Assembly (NCBI GenBank): GCA_001599935.1 | Contig: BCIJ01000023.1 | Span: 171,049 to 235,048 of the forward strand | Source: Holtermannia corniformis | Taxonomy: Eukaryota; Basidiomycota; Tremellomycetes; Holtermanniales | Direction of reading: 5' to 3' | DNA length: 64,000 nt | Part shown: positions 1 to 11,087 of the stretch, piece after piece | How the letters are laid out: each line of letters starts with the position of its first letter | Position numbering within the stretch: position 1 is the stretch's first letter | Made by a program: the position numbers and the translations under genes | Notes under the pieces: generated by a model | The model's input: only the letters and a program-made list of their open reading frames with translations | Told to the model about the DNA's origin: nothing | Databases searched by the model: none

Positions 1-1
1 C

Positions 2-2269
2 AGCACCTCTCGGCGCCCACAGCGCTTCGAGTTCCTCCTCTTCTCCTACTTACTCCGCTTTGTCCACCGCGAAGGCCGGATCGGCGACTTTGCCCGCGCA
101 GGCCTGCTCTTCCTCTTTGACATTGCCTTTCTACCCGTCACCGACGCCGAGCTCGCCGACGACAAGAATGCGGTTGACCCGCTGCAAGAAGCTAAAAACA
201 GTCTGGCCGAGTTTGTGCTCGACGGCGATACGTGCGACGTCATGGCCGCTGGCCTCGGCGCCGTGTACTCGGTTCTACCGACCAAACTCTGCGTGCCGTC
301 ACTTGCGTCTCAGCCCGAGGCGGTCGACGAAGGCCGAGCTGTCGGTGGCGGCATGCACCTCGGCGGAGATGTCATCACTGACAAAATGGACGAGGACGAC
401 ACCCGGCCGACGTTATCGACCGACAAAGACGTCCAGAATCAGCTCGACTTGCTGCTCAAGCTGCTCGGCTTTGTACACGACGTCTTGTCTCGCTGCAGTG
501 CGCCGTCCGAGTCGACATCAGCGCCAATGACCGTGACGCCGGCGACGTTGATCGGCGCTGCCATCATCCAAGCGACCTTGGCTTCGATCGAGACAAGCTT
601 CCTCGGCAGTGTGCTGTACCCATCCATCCTAGAAAGCTCGGCAGCAGACGGCAGCGCCGTCGCCGTCATGACCTATTTACAAGTCATGCTGAATCAAGTC
701 GATCACGGCCCTCTGCTGTCGCGTATTCTCAGCTATCTGCTTGGTCTGGATGCACAAGGCAATGCGCCGGTACGGCACAAGCACAAGAAGAGCACGGCCA
801 TGTTACTGCTCGAACGCGACGAGCCGCGTCGCGATCACCTCGAATACTTTACCGCCGCGGGACGCTTCACCCTCAAAGACTTGGTGTTGGACAATCTCCG
901 CAGTGGCGTACCGGAAGCGACGGTATCGGCACTCTACTTGCTTCAGAGCTTATTGGCTGGGCACTGTCGGGACTCTTTGGATGGCGTGCTCGTCCCACTC
1001 AAGGTTGACATTGCGACCTTGTTGGCGAAGCCGCTGTTGCCGGTCGATACGCTGCTCGGGGTGTCCGAACGCCCAGTGACGCCCGATTCGGACGTGTTTA
1101 TTTATCCATCGGCAGAGACGGGTGGCCACGACATGGCTTTGCCTCCAGACTTTGTTCCAACCCTCGACGCTACTCGACAACGCAACGCCGACCTGTACGC
1201 AGCACTGGTAGCCAAGATCAACCCGCACGTGTCGCCAGCAGGTGCAACCGAAGCATACATGGCCGACGTGCTCCACTCTCTCCGAGACGACCCGTGCTTT
1301 GTGCAGTCACAAGCGTTTCCCGACGCTCAAGTACATCCCATTGCATCCCTCCAGCACAGACTGAGCCCATCGGACCCAGTCTTGCGCACCGTTCTGACGC
1401 TCCTGGGCGACTTTTTCGCGCATTCATCCGATGAGAATGTGGCTTTGACAGGTGCGGCGTCGGTATTGGCCATTTGCCCGAACCGATCACTTGCCGGCTG
1501 GCTCGTGTGTGATACGCCTGAACGCCTAGACGCACAGTGGGATGCTCTCGATATCCCGAGCGGCGATGACGATCGTTCGCTCGACGAGCGCAGCGACCGT
1601 CGAGACGAAGGTGACGCACCCATTGTCAACACCACCGCCCTTCCCGCCGTCTACCAGGTTCTTCTCGATCTCACGCGGCAAATCGACGGCTACCGTGATC
1701 AAGTCGCCGACTTTGACCGTTTCCTCGCCGAACGTCGTCAGGGTCTGCTGTTTGCCGATCACCTAGACGACGCCATGAACGTCTTGCTCGACATTGACGC
1801 CGTCTCTTTCCCCGACACGCCTGCGCCTGCGGCCGTCCGACCCAAACCGCGACCGTCCATGGCTTCGAGCCTGCGGTCGTTTCTCACCCCAAAGAAAAAG
1901 TCCAACCCACCGGTCGCCGAGGCGATCACACCCCAGTCGGTCCGTAAAGCCGCAGAGGGGATCACGACTTCACCATTCAACGTGCACTACTCGCAGACTT
2001 CGTCTGTTGTGCTCGAGCCTCGGGTGGGTAAAGGCGTCGAAGCGGGTCCGTGGTCTCCTGCGCCAAAGCGACGATTGGAAGCCGATGACCCGTTTATCGT
2101 GCACGATGACGAAGAGGCAGTAGAAGCAGTGTCGCGGCCGGACCGGGTACAGGTTACCCTGTCGCAGGTGCTTGACAACTGTATCATCCTCGAAGAGTTC
2201 CTCAAGGAGATTGCAAGTGTGCTTGTTGCGCGGCGGGCGTGCGGGATTGACCCGGTTGTCTATGCATAG
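2..2269 (+). CDS. FHIP/FAM160 (RAI16-like) family protein, 5' partial
   Basis: Open reading frame running in from the left edge to a TAG at 2267-2269, 755 codons visible and no intron seen. Near the window start it reads FVHREGRIGDFARAGLLFLF, then a stretch ending VMAAGLGAVYSVLPTKL; both match the conserved N-terminal block of the FAM160/RAI16 family. A leucine-rich helical middle follows, then an acidic disordered stretch, and the C-terminus reads NCIILEEFLKEIASVL, again typical of the family. Animal members (FHIP) join the FTS-Hook complex that links early endosomes to dynein; that role here is inferred from homology only. The start codon lies outside the window. The family call is firm; the fungal function is not. 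Confidence 0.85.
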   Translation, partial: STSRRPQRFEFLLFSYLLRFVHREGRIGDFARAGLLFLFDIAFLPVTDAELADDKNAVDPLQEAKNSLAEFVLDGDTCDVMAAGLGAVYSVLPTKLCVPSLASQPEAVDEGRAVGGGMHLGGDVITDKMDEDDTRPTLSTDKDVQNQLDLLLKLLGFVHDVLSRCSAPSESTSAPMTVTPATLIGAAIIQATLASIETSFLGSVLYPSILESSAADGSAVAVMTYLQVMLNQVDHGPLLSRILSYLLGLDAQGNAPVRHKHKKSTAMLLLERDEPRRDHLEYFTAAGRFTLKDLVLDNLRSGVPEATVSALYLLQSLLAGHCRDSLDGVLVPLKVDIATLLAKPLLPVDTLLGVSERPVTPDSDVFIYPSAETGGHDMALPPDFVPTLDATRQRNADLYAALVAKINPHVSPAGATEAYMADVLHSLRDDPCFVQSQAFPDAQVHPIASLQHRLSPSDPVLRTVLTLLGDFFAHSSDENVALTGAASVLAICPNRSLAGWLVCDTPERLDAQWDALDIPSGDDDRSLDERSDRRDEGDAPIVNTTALPAVYQVLLDLTRQIDGYRDQVADFDRFLAERRQGLLFADHLDDAMNVLLDIDAVSFPDTPAPAAVRPKPRPSMASSLRSFLTPKKKSNPPVAEAITPQSVRKAAEGITTSPFNVHYSQTSSVVLEPRVGKGVEAGPWSPAPKRRLEADDPFIVHDDEEAVEAVSRPDRVQVTLSQVLDNCIILEEFLKEIASVLVARRACGIDPVVYA

Positions 2270-2353
2270 CATACTTGAGTGTAGTGTGCAGAATCGATTC
2301 ATCCTCATGGCTACAATCCTGATCACCTGGCATGTACAACAGTGTGCGGCCCA

Positions 2354-3030
2354 CTACGCAAACGGGTCCTCTGCCTCCTTTGGTGTCCTAGAGCCTGAAC
2401 CCGAGCCTGCCCACTCGCCATAGCGTCCATCCGGCTGTCGTTGAGCGCCTTGCCGCTCGCGCTCTCTCGCCTCTTCATCCCGTAGCTCTGCCGGCGATGC
2501 GAACGGATTCTTCGTCCTCTCGGCCGCCGAGAACGAATGGTAGCGCGTCAGGTTTGGGTTCGGCGGCAGCTTTGTGGATGGTGATGATGCGTCCTGAGAC
2601 GAGTACGATCTCTGTCTCTCACGCTCCCGTTCTCGTTCGCGGTGGAGTGGGTACGTGTTGTCGCTGTACCGACTGCGATTCAGCGGTCGCTTGTCGTCCT
2701 CCTGCAGGTATCAGTACGCGCATGCTTTACGGATCCACGCACATCGTCATCGACGAGACGGCCGTATCCACTCGTATTAGCCGTAGACGGCGAGCTCATG
2801 CCAGACATTTCCACCTCGTTGGACCGCGTGTGCGTACTGGGGACCTCGACGAGGACCGTCTTGTGGCCTGACCATTCAACAGTTAATACATCCTGCAGCC
2901 GAGCTTTGGTTGCCTGAGCCTGGTGAGCAGACGGCTGACTAGGCGCGTACCCACCTCGCCAGGGAGGATCGACTGCAGACGCTTCCGCAGGTCCAACATG
3001 CTTTGTCGGTGCGATCCCTAGCTCGGCGGG
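2354..3030 (-). CDS. Hypothetical protein with NPF and DPF motifs, 5' end unresolved
   Basis: Two exons are visible on the minus strand. The last (2354-2701, 116 codons) is Arg/Glu-rich (a run of RERERER), contains KNPFASP and ends EDPFA-stop. It joins through a 41-nt intron (2702-2742, GTGCGT...CTGCAG) in phase 0 to an exon from 2743 that contains TKARLQDVLTVEW. That exon is open to a TAG at 3031-3033; the TAG could be an acceptor, or translation could start at ATG 2999 with a 35-nt intron shifting frame. NPF and DPF peptides are the ligands of EH domains and the AP-2 ear in endocytic adaptors, which suggests membrane traffic, but no folded domain is recognised. It is convergent with the FHIP gene, whose stop lies 84 bp away. 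Confidence 0.5.
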
Positions 3031-3359
3031 CTAGTGAGGCCGTGCGTGCGAGGAGAAGAGGGAGGTGTCGGAGTTGGCAGATCTTGACAGACTATTGCTG
3101 TCTGGGATGGGCCATTGAGATGCTCGACGGTCAATGTTGTCGCTTGGCAGCACCAACAGCCATCTCGGCCGGGAACCCGACGGCGGTGAGCACCACAATA
3201 GTGTCCTTTGCGGTTGTCAGCTTGACAGTGAGCTCGCAGACGGCTTCCAGATGATGCATAGTCTCTCGGTGCATGCGAGCAGCGCCGGTGCACGAAACAG
3301 CACTGAATAATGTTCTGACCGTGGACTCGCATTCCTGTCTCACCACCAGACGACCAACC

Positions 3360-4446
3360 ATGTCGGCCAAACTCGAGCAGGCATCATCCAACAAGACGTT
3401 TGACGGGACGCTGACCAAGTACTCGTACACTTCTGCCGCTCTCGGCGGGCTCAAGACGAGCTTCAACGTCTTCATCCCAAACGGAGCGTCCAAGAGCTCG
3501 CCAGTGCCCGTGCTGTACTACCTCGCCGGCTTGACCTGCACCGAGGGTCAGTCTTTTGCTTGCGCTCGCACTCGTCACACGACTGACACGTACAGACACT
3601 GGTGCACAAAAGGGCGGGTTTATTGCCCATGCCGCCGCCAACAACCTCGCCCTCGTCTTTCCCGATACCTCACCGCGCGGTGCCGGGATTGAAGGCGAGG
3701 ACAAGGACTGGGATTTTGGGACGGGCGCGGGCTTTTACCTGAACGCGACGAGCGCAAAGTGGTCAAAGCACTATCAGGCCGAGACGTACATCGTCGACGA
3801 GCTCCCGAAAGTCATCGCCGAGGCTGGACTGCCGATTGTGAGTGCAACAGAGATCACGGCTCGTTGCTGACTGTGTAGAACACCGCCAAGGCTTCCGTCT
3901 TTGGTCACTCTATGGGCGGTGAGTCAGTCATCGAGTAAGAACATGCTGACATTGTGCCCAGGCCACGGCGCTTTGACTCTCTACCTCAAGCACCTCGACA
4001 AGTACCAGTCTGCCTCGGCATTCGCACCCATCAGGTACGTCTTATCCCTCGTCTCGATCCCACTGACCATGCCAGCAACCCGGTCGAGGCACCTTGGGGC
4101 CAAAAGGCGTTTGCAAACTATCTATCCGACCCTTCGACCGGCTCACAGCACGACGCGACCATCCTCCTCGGCAAGCTTGACAAGTCGGTCCCAAAACTCA
4201 AAGTGCTGGTCGACGCCGGTACGGCCGATCAGTTCTACAAGGACAAGCAGATCTTGCCGGAGAACCTGATCGCCGCGGCGGACAAGGCTGGTCGCGCGGC
4301 ACAAGTCGATGTCAGGCTGAGGGAGGGCTATGACCACTCGTACTACTTTGTGCGTTGTCTGGCAACCCACGCGCTGCTGACGTCTCTAGATCTCGACGTT
4401 TGCCAAGGAGCACATCGAGTTCCATGCCACGGCGCTGAATGCGTGA
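3360..4446 (+). CDS. S-formylglutathione hydrolase (esterase D family)
   Basis: Six exons: 3360-3546, 3596-3837, 3879-3918, 3962-4034, 4076-4349, 4390-4446, giving 290 residues, the usual length. All introns are 40-50 nt with GT-AG ends. It hydrolyses S-formylglutathione to formate and glutathione, the second step of glutathione-dependent formaldehyde removal, in the cytosol. Family blocks seen are LTCTED before KGGF, PDTSPRG, and the nucleophile elbow GHSMGGHGAL. The catalytic triad reads Ser154, Asp232 (GTADQF) and His268 (YDHSYYF). Splice phases agree at every junction and restore each motif, so this model is secure. The start ATG is the first before the conserved N-terminal region. Confidence 0.95.
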
Positions 4447-4525
4447 GCCAGTGATGCATAATGTACAAAGCAGGAACCTATACGTAAATGAATCGCAAAG
4501 CCCAAAATGCATCCCGCCATCCGTT

Positions 4526-6331
4526 CTAAGCCTCCCAGTAACCACTCCAGAAATTGAAATTGTACTGCTCAATCTCGGCCTTGATCGATTCCCCTTCAAC
4601 ATCGAGAACCTTGGCCGCCTCGCCTTTTGCGTGCGTAACCTCGAGCTGCACACGGCCGGGCTTGAACGGATGTGTAAAAGCGTTGAGGTGGCCTGGCGTG
4701 ATGCTGAATTGCGCGCTCGTGTGACCGTTCCGTAGGGTCATGACCAGATGTGCAGACTTTGGGGTGAGCACGATAATGTTGATCAGATCTCGAGCCTACG
4801 CCGGTGAGCTTGTAGCCGACGTATGCCGCGACATACCCATTCAGAGTGTCGTGGCCGACCGACGGCATCGTCACTCGCTTCCAATGCCGCAGGGTGAGTC
4901 CGATACCACAGAAACACCTTGATCTTCTGTTCCCGACTCAGCGGCGTCCGACTAGCCCCGGATCACACACCTCGACCGCCCAGTCCCTGCTGCCGCTCTT
5001 CCACCGCGTCGTAAACTCCCTAGTGAGTTGACGAAACGCTTCGTGCTCCATCCCGTCCGTCCAAGCGTCTGATCCGGGCTGAGCGCCAAGGACCGGCGCA
5101 AGGTTGTGCGACTCGCCGAAATCATTCCAGCTGATCACTTGGATCATCTCGGGGCCTTTGCGCGCCTGAGTAGCAGCGAGAAGCTGCGCCCAACGAGTCG
5201 GGTAGAGCAGGTCGTCGGAACGATCTGAATGTCAGCGGGTGTAGCTCTGACAGGAGACTGACAGATCCAATTCCTGTGCGAGGTCAGTCTTTGCCCGAGT
5301 AGATAGTCCACACCGACTTGTTGTAAGCCCACTGGCCGGTCGTGCCATAGTGCGTAAAGAACGTTGGCGAGACGGTCGCCATGTACGGCTTGTGCTAGAA
5401 AGCGTCAGCTACAGCAAGCATACCCCATACCCACATGCCGGAGGAACGGCTCATCTTCAAGTATGTTGGTTGTAGCGTTTGCCAGCGGCCTGTTGCTGTC
5501 AGCACTACCCTTTCATAGGGCTTGACACATACCACCCGTTGTTCCACGCCAAGGCGCCATCCACATAGTCTAGCGCCAAGATGTCGTCTGGCGGCAGGAA
5601 GAACGAAGGGATGAACAAGACCTGTACGCTATCTCAGTTCCGTTGCGCACTCAGTATCAGACTCACCTCTCGCTGCTTCTTGAGCGGTTCGAGTACTCCA
5701 GGCCAGCCTCTGCCTCCAAAAGCCGCATGCTGACCCCCGAACGTACTCAACACCGCCTTGCCTCTCCATACAAGCTGCGCAGGCTCAGACAACCACCGCT
5801 GTAGTACCTCGACCAGTTTCACGCCATCCTCGTGCGTGACACTCGGGAGGACGTTCATATCGAGAGAGACGAAGAGCTTGAGCTTGCGTAGATGAGCCGG
5901 GGGTGAGGCGAGCAGGGCGTATGCTGTAGACGCCTGGGTCGTTTGCCAGTCTTCTGGACCGAGGTTGAGCGCCAGAGCGTCTCTACGATCATAGTCAGGC
6001 GGGTTCGTTCGGTGTCATATCGACGCACAGACCCGTGTCGACGGCGAGGTCAAACGTCTGCAGCCAGTCGTCCTCGGTGAACGGATAAGTGTTGCCAAGC
6101 TAGACTGATGTCAATCCACTGAGACTAAGCATACACCAACGGTGTCCAGACCATAAAGTGGGCAACGACCAGACGGTCATTCCGTCTCCCGTCTTGGACA
6201 CCCTCGAACGGTGCTTGCATCTTGTCCTTTGCTCCGAACCGGCTCCAGTGCGCCTGCAAGCTCTTCATGACGGCGAGGAGGACGAGAACGCACAGCACCG
6301 GACGGAGCAGAGGATGAGTGAGCAGGCTCAT
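4526..6331 (-). CDS. GH71 glucan endo-1,3-alpha-glucosidase (mutanase)
   Basis: Multi-exon gene. Exon 1 (about 6150-6331) encodes a short N-terminal hydrophobic segment (LLRPVLCVLVLLAVMKSL), a signal peptide or anchor, then VVAHFM. Splicing to about 6099 gives HFM-LGNTYPFTEDDW, the GH71 opening. Later blocks are DTGLDALALNLGPEDW, LFVSLDMNVLPS, LSTFGGQHAAFG, KPYMATVSPTFFTHYG and VISWNDFGESHNLAP, all GH71 hallmarks. The C-terminal part (from about 4930 to 4526) is a beta-rich extension ending FNFWSGYWEA. GH71 enzymes cut alpha-1,3-glucan, a fungal wall polymer, so a role in wall remodelling is likely. It is convergent with the formylglutathione hydrolase gene (80 bp between stops). Middle exon borders are approximate. 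Confidence 0.85.
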
Positions 6332-6442
6332 CGCCCGTACAGACCGCTCGAGAGCACTCGACGCGTTTAATGACTGTGCTGACGGACAATCATCGCTTCA
6401 ACCGATTCATCATCTTCGAGACTGTTCACGCTCATCTACAGC

Positions 6443-9400
6443 TCAGGGGTTCTGCTCCTCGACCGTCAACATCTTCCACGGCTCCTTCTCAAGCTGGCTC
6501 GTCGGGACACCGAGCTCGAGCAGCTTGGCGAATGCGGCCGAGAAGCTGCGAGGTCAGCAGCGTCCACCACCCTCGAGCACACTTACTCCTTGAAGAAGAC
6601 CTCTTCAGACTCGGCGTACTGCTTGGCGTACTTTTTAAACGTCTTGTCCTTGACGAGCGCCATGTCGGTCCTGTCCCATCAGCCGCGTTCTCGAGTTCAG
6701 TCCACCACCCACGGAAGCATCATCAAGCTCTTGGTCTTGTTGTCCGTGTACTGGGCCGGACCAGCCCACTTGCGCCAGCTCCACTTTTCGTCAAACAGCA
6801 GCTGGAAGTAGGCGTTGGAGAACGTGACGGGGCTGAACGTCCAAGGGCCGTCGAAACCAGAGCGGTCCGTGTGGCAGCGGCCCATGGCGTGCGCACCAGA
6901 GAGAGCGACAATCTCTTGGTCGTTGAAGCTGAGGTCGTCAGCTAGTGGGACGCGATTGTTGGTTAAACAGGCAAGTGATATGCAAGTGTAGTAGCGCCCC
7001 AGCGGTACTCGCGTTTACTGGTCTGGCGGCGGTCGCTCATCACATTGCTAGGCGCGATGGCAAAGGCAGCGCAGCGCAAAAGCATGGGTCAACCGGCCGC
7101 CGCCAAAGTCCAACTTTCCAAACACGGGTATCGGGCCCGTGTCAGACACCATCGAGCACATCCCAGCCAACACGAACAACTCACCCCATGCGGTAGAAGA
7201 TGAACCTCAGGTGGTCCTGAGCCTGGGCAGCGTCGGGCAACCGGCCGTCAGGCGTCACGTCCTTCTCGTAGCCGTCAATCCTGCCCGGGCGCCAAGGGAT
7301 GTGCGGGCCAGAGGTCTCTTGGACAGCGGCGACGCCACCGAGCGTCCAGAGATCGCCGTAAGAGATCCAGGGGTATTGCTGCTTGATCTTCTCCATGTGG
7401 TCGCGCGCGACGTGCTAGGGGTGTCAGCGAGGTTCAAGATGATAGAGCGGGACTGAGACAGAGTATAGAAAAGGACCAGTGGGGCGCAACGTCGCCACGT
7501 ATGGTCATGGCCGATGAGACAGAGCTGAATGTCACCCATGGCTGCGTGCATCCGCGAAGGACGCGCTTCCCCTGCGCGGTCTCTGTTCGCCATGCCACTT
7601 GAACGACGCAAGCAGGATAGATTCCGTTACGTATCAAAGCTCAACCTGGGCTTTGGGGCCAAAAGTGGGCAGGTCAATTGCATGCACAAAGTACGTCTGA
7701 CCAGAGTGACCCGCCGCATGACATGGGACATGCGGCATGGCAGTCTTTGCCTTCAGGCACGCTTGAAGCAGGACTCTAGCAAACGTAGCTGGGCTTGTAG
7801 GTTCCTATGGGCCCTCAAGGAGGCAATGGCCAGACGACACGGCAAACCGCCTCGCATGAGCGCGTACAAGTTGCAACTGCCCGGGTGCTCCAAGTGAGAC
7901 TCGCTGGCTGGTTCATTCCAGTCACGACATCGCGATCTCGCGCGTTTGAGCCAACTCGGCCGAGATAGCCACCCTGCAGAGACGCGCGCTGTCACTGACA
8001 ATCACCTGTTGTGTCACACTTCGGCGCTCGCGCGGTTCGGCTTGTTGGCTCGTATGAGTTGCAACCATACCGCCAACCGAGCACCCGGTGAAAACGACAC
8101 ATGCAGGTCAAGATGCACAATCTCAGACACGAAATTGCTGGCTGGCGCAAACACGCCGAGATATCAATCAGATTCCAACTCACCAGACCGTTGTTGGCGC
8201 CGTGCGAAGCTTCAGGCTTGAAGCGCATCGTGGCGTAGTTTGAGCCGCCGGTGTTGGACTCTTTCTGTGAAAGGCGTCAGCGTCAGCGAGGGGAAACAAC
8301 CCGTGTGATCAGAAAAGAAAATGTCGTGGAGTCGATGCACGGGGAACAGGGAGTCACAATACGAACGGACACGGCGCCTCGAGGCTGAAGACTACAGAGC
8401 GCGAGAAGCGCTCGGAAAAAACCCGTCCAGCAGCGCAAGTGCCGGCAGGACTTTGAAAGCCCACGCTACAGAAATGCCACTGAGCGGCGATGGATTCCAA
8501 GACAGGTGTCATGCTGCCCAGATCAAGCCCAAGAAGGCTGTTCGCAGAACAACGTGCAGCTCGAATCCGTAGTACGTCGCACGCGGTGCAGTCGCGCGCT
8601 TTGCATCTACTTGGCACAGCGGGGCATCGACGACGGCCTGTCGAGAAAATCGCTTGCATGTGAACAATTGCAGAGCACGTTGCGCGCTCGAGGCACCCGA
8701 GTTGCAAGCGCAACTCCCAAAGCGAGAACGGAAATGCAACACTGTTTGATGAGGCGGCCGTTGACAGTGCCCAATGAGGCGCGCAAGCGACTTGAATGAG
8801 CCAAAGCTCGAGCTCGAAAGCCGACGCGCGCAGCTCCTGCACACATCACTATGATGAATTTGCAGCTGGATGCGTTCGAAGTTTCGCATGGCTCATTCGT
8901 ATATCGCGTCGCATCAATGGCGCTTGCTCAAACAAAAGTGAGTGCGCATGATAGAGTGAATGCCGCCAATATATGCTCGACAGCACTGGGTCGCGTCGTA
9001 TTCATCTAGGCGCACAAACGTCACAGCCGTTTCTTACAGCTGACGCCGGCACAAGGCGCAGAGCTCTGCATGCGCTTGCACACGATTTAACAGCTGACAG
9101 CCGTCTATAACAACTTGTCGAGCCAGACCAACGGCTCGTGGCCTTCCGTTCAAGCGCACAAACTGCGCGTTTCCCGTAGGCATTGGAGCGTTGTCCATGA
9201 CTTGGCACAACGCCAACGCAACAAGTCTGGCGACAGAGCGCATGATGCCGACATCGGACCGGCTGACAAGTACTGCGCGACACACGCGGTGCCTTGAGCG
9301 GCTTGTAGACTCCGAAGCATCACAGCTTGCGGTTTGCCTGTCGCAGCGCGCCAGACGCGCTTGCTTGCAAAGCTGGGGCCGCGCGGTAAACGACTTGACA

Positions 9401-11087
9401 ATCAGGAAGCCAGCGACTTGCCTTTACAGCACATCAAACGCGCTTACTGCAAGACCAGCGCCCAGTCCGCAAAGAACTGAACGTTGCCCCGAGGTATGAT
9501 GGATGAGAAGGTGGTATATTATAGTGCACAAGCGTCAGGACCGGATCCATGCAGCTGGTACACACAGAGCGGCGCACGCGGTTGCCCCGCGTGCATAGCA
9601 AATTTGCTGAACTACAGCTGCTAGCCGACGGTCGCGGCTTGTATACCTATAGATGGCCAGTGCTTTTCGTCTGGCGTGGCAGCGCGCTTGCTCCCACAAT
9701 GCTGCAATGCCGACAAGCAGTTGAACGATGATATACTGTACGAGCGCGCAGTGTTCCCACCAGGACGCGCAGCGCTTGAACGTCGTCAACCCACGCAACC
9801 GATCCGATGGACCATGGGGAAACCGTCTAGTGATCTGATGGATAACAATCTAGCGAGTACCAGATTGAGTGGGCGCGCAGCGTCATCCCGATAAGAGTAG
9901 CTCGTGCGCAAAGCGCGTCATTGTGGGAAAAGCTGGCATCGTCAAGACGACCTGCGCCACCAGGCACCACTAGTCGAACGATCTATGGCTCCAAGCAATC
10001 GAGCGACTGTCAGATTGCGCGGCGACAAACGCGACGCCTTTGTCAGCACATAGCTGGTGCTCGTAGTCCTCCACACGCAATCACTGCGTGCAGCAGGTGC
10101 CAAGTTTCAGATAGTAGCCGACGACGCGCATTGCTCCGAGTCTGTCGCGCAGGCTCGGATAGCATGCCGGGACGAGCGTGACTGTCACTAGAAACAGGTT
10201 GAAAGCGAGCGCAAGTACATCAGCTGGTGCTCAAAGACACGACACACGAGGACATTCGGGTATCGTGTCTGCGAAAGAAACTAGTAGCTAGCCTCGTCTG
10301 AACGACTTGGGCTCTTGCGCTCTCTCGCGCACGGAGAGGGAAAGACCAGCGAGAATCGAGCCGACAAGTACATAATAAAGCAAAGACTCACATCATACGT
10401 GCCCGACGAGTGCCAAGCGAGGCGGATAAAGACGGGCGCGAGGGATCCGTCTGTGCTAGTGTGAGCTCGAGTCCTGTCGATAGTCTATTGGTTCTGGCGC
10501 AATGCGCCGAGACGGAATCGTTTCATGCGCGCCGCCAACTGACCATCATAGTCTTCCACGTCCAACACTCCCGCAATAGCATTATAAACCTTTTGATACT
10601 CCTCCTTGCCCCTCCTCAACCCGGTCGACTTCTCAACGGCGGCGACGGTGCCGCGGACGGCCGTGTCGAGTTTACCGGCGCTGTCGGCGGGTGAGCCTGG
10701 TGTGCCGAAAAAGTAGTAGGCTGTGGCTGCGGCGGAGACGCCGAGTGCGCCGAGGAGATACGGGACTGAAGAGGCGCCGGGGGGTGGTGGTGGGGGCTAG
10801 GAGCGTTAGCGAGCTGGGAGTGCAAGGGAGAGTGGCGACTGGGAAGGCATGGGCGATGCTGGCGAACTAGCCGGCCTGGCTGATTGACCACTGACTGCAG
10901 CTAGCTGAACTCTGCCAGAATCCAGACTAGCTGCTCAACCCGCCATACCACCCTGCATTCCTATGCTCCCGACGCGACTCACGACCTGCGTCTGCCCTGT
11001 TGCAAACCTGCGACGGAGCGGCTGGACCGTACGAGCGCGGCAAGTGGTGAACTGTGTCCTGAGCAGTGGTGTGATCCTGCTCGCCAT
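6443..11087 (-). CDS. CCP1: Cytochrome c peroxidase, mitochondrial
   Basis: Eight exons (minus order): 11087-10986, 10796-10544, 10450-10392, 8264-8184, 7414-7185, 6928-6713, 6670-6587, 6545-6443, giving 375 residues with all phases consistent. It reduces hydrogen peroxide with electrons from cytochrome c in the intermembrane space. Exon 1 is an Arg-rich mitochondrial presequence, and exon 2 adds a hydrophobic stretch ([18 protein letters not shown]), together a bipartite sorting signal as in yeast Ccp1. Distal haem residues are Arg128, Trp131, His132 (RLAWH); the proximal ligand is His255 ([10 protein letters not shown]) and the radical tryptophan is Trp271 (DGPWTF). Odd feature: introns of 2127 nt and 769 nt, against about 45 nt in neighbouring genes. 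The first donor could be 3 nt further on. Confidence 0.93.
8265..10391 (-). other. Outsized intron of CCP1 (2127 nt)
   Basis: Bounded by GTGAGT at the donor (after ...SSGTYD) and CACAG at the acceptor (before KESNTGG), in phase 0. No reading frame inside resembles a protein. The words GCGCTTG or CAAGCGC recur at about 8926, 9070, 9150, 9358, 9685 and 9770. A second large intron (7415-8183, 769 nt) follows the next exon. Either could host a non-coding RNA or an old insertion; I could not identify one by eye. Confidence 0.7.

Noticed and set aside
3131..3493. 120-residue minus-strand frame over the formylglutathione hydrolase start
   Set aside because: Its first half is the reverse of exon 1 of that gene. 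The later half could belong to the 5' end of the gene at 2354-3030 but no splice model was convincing.
8354..8889. Overlapping open frames within the CCP1 intron
   Set aside because: Low-similarity Cys/Arg/Ala-rich translations on both strands with no start context or domain; typical of GC-rich non-coding DNA.
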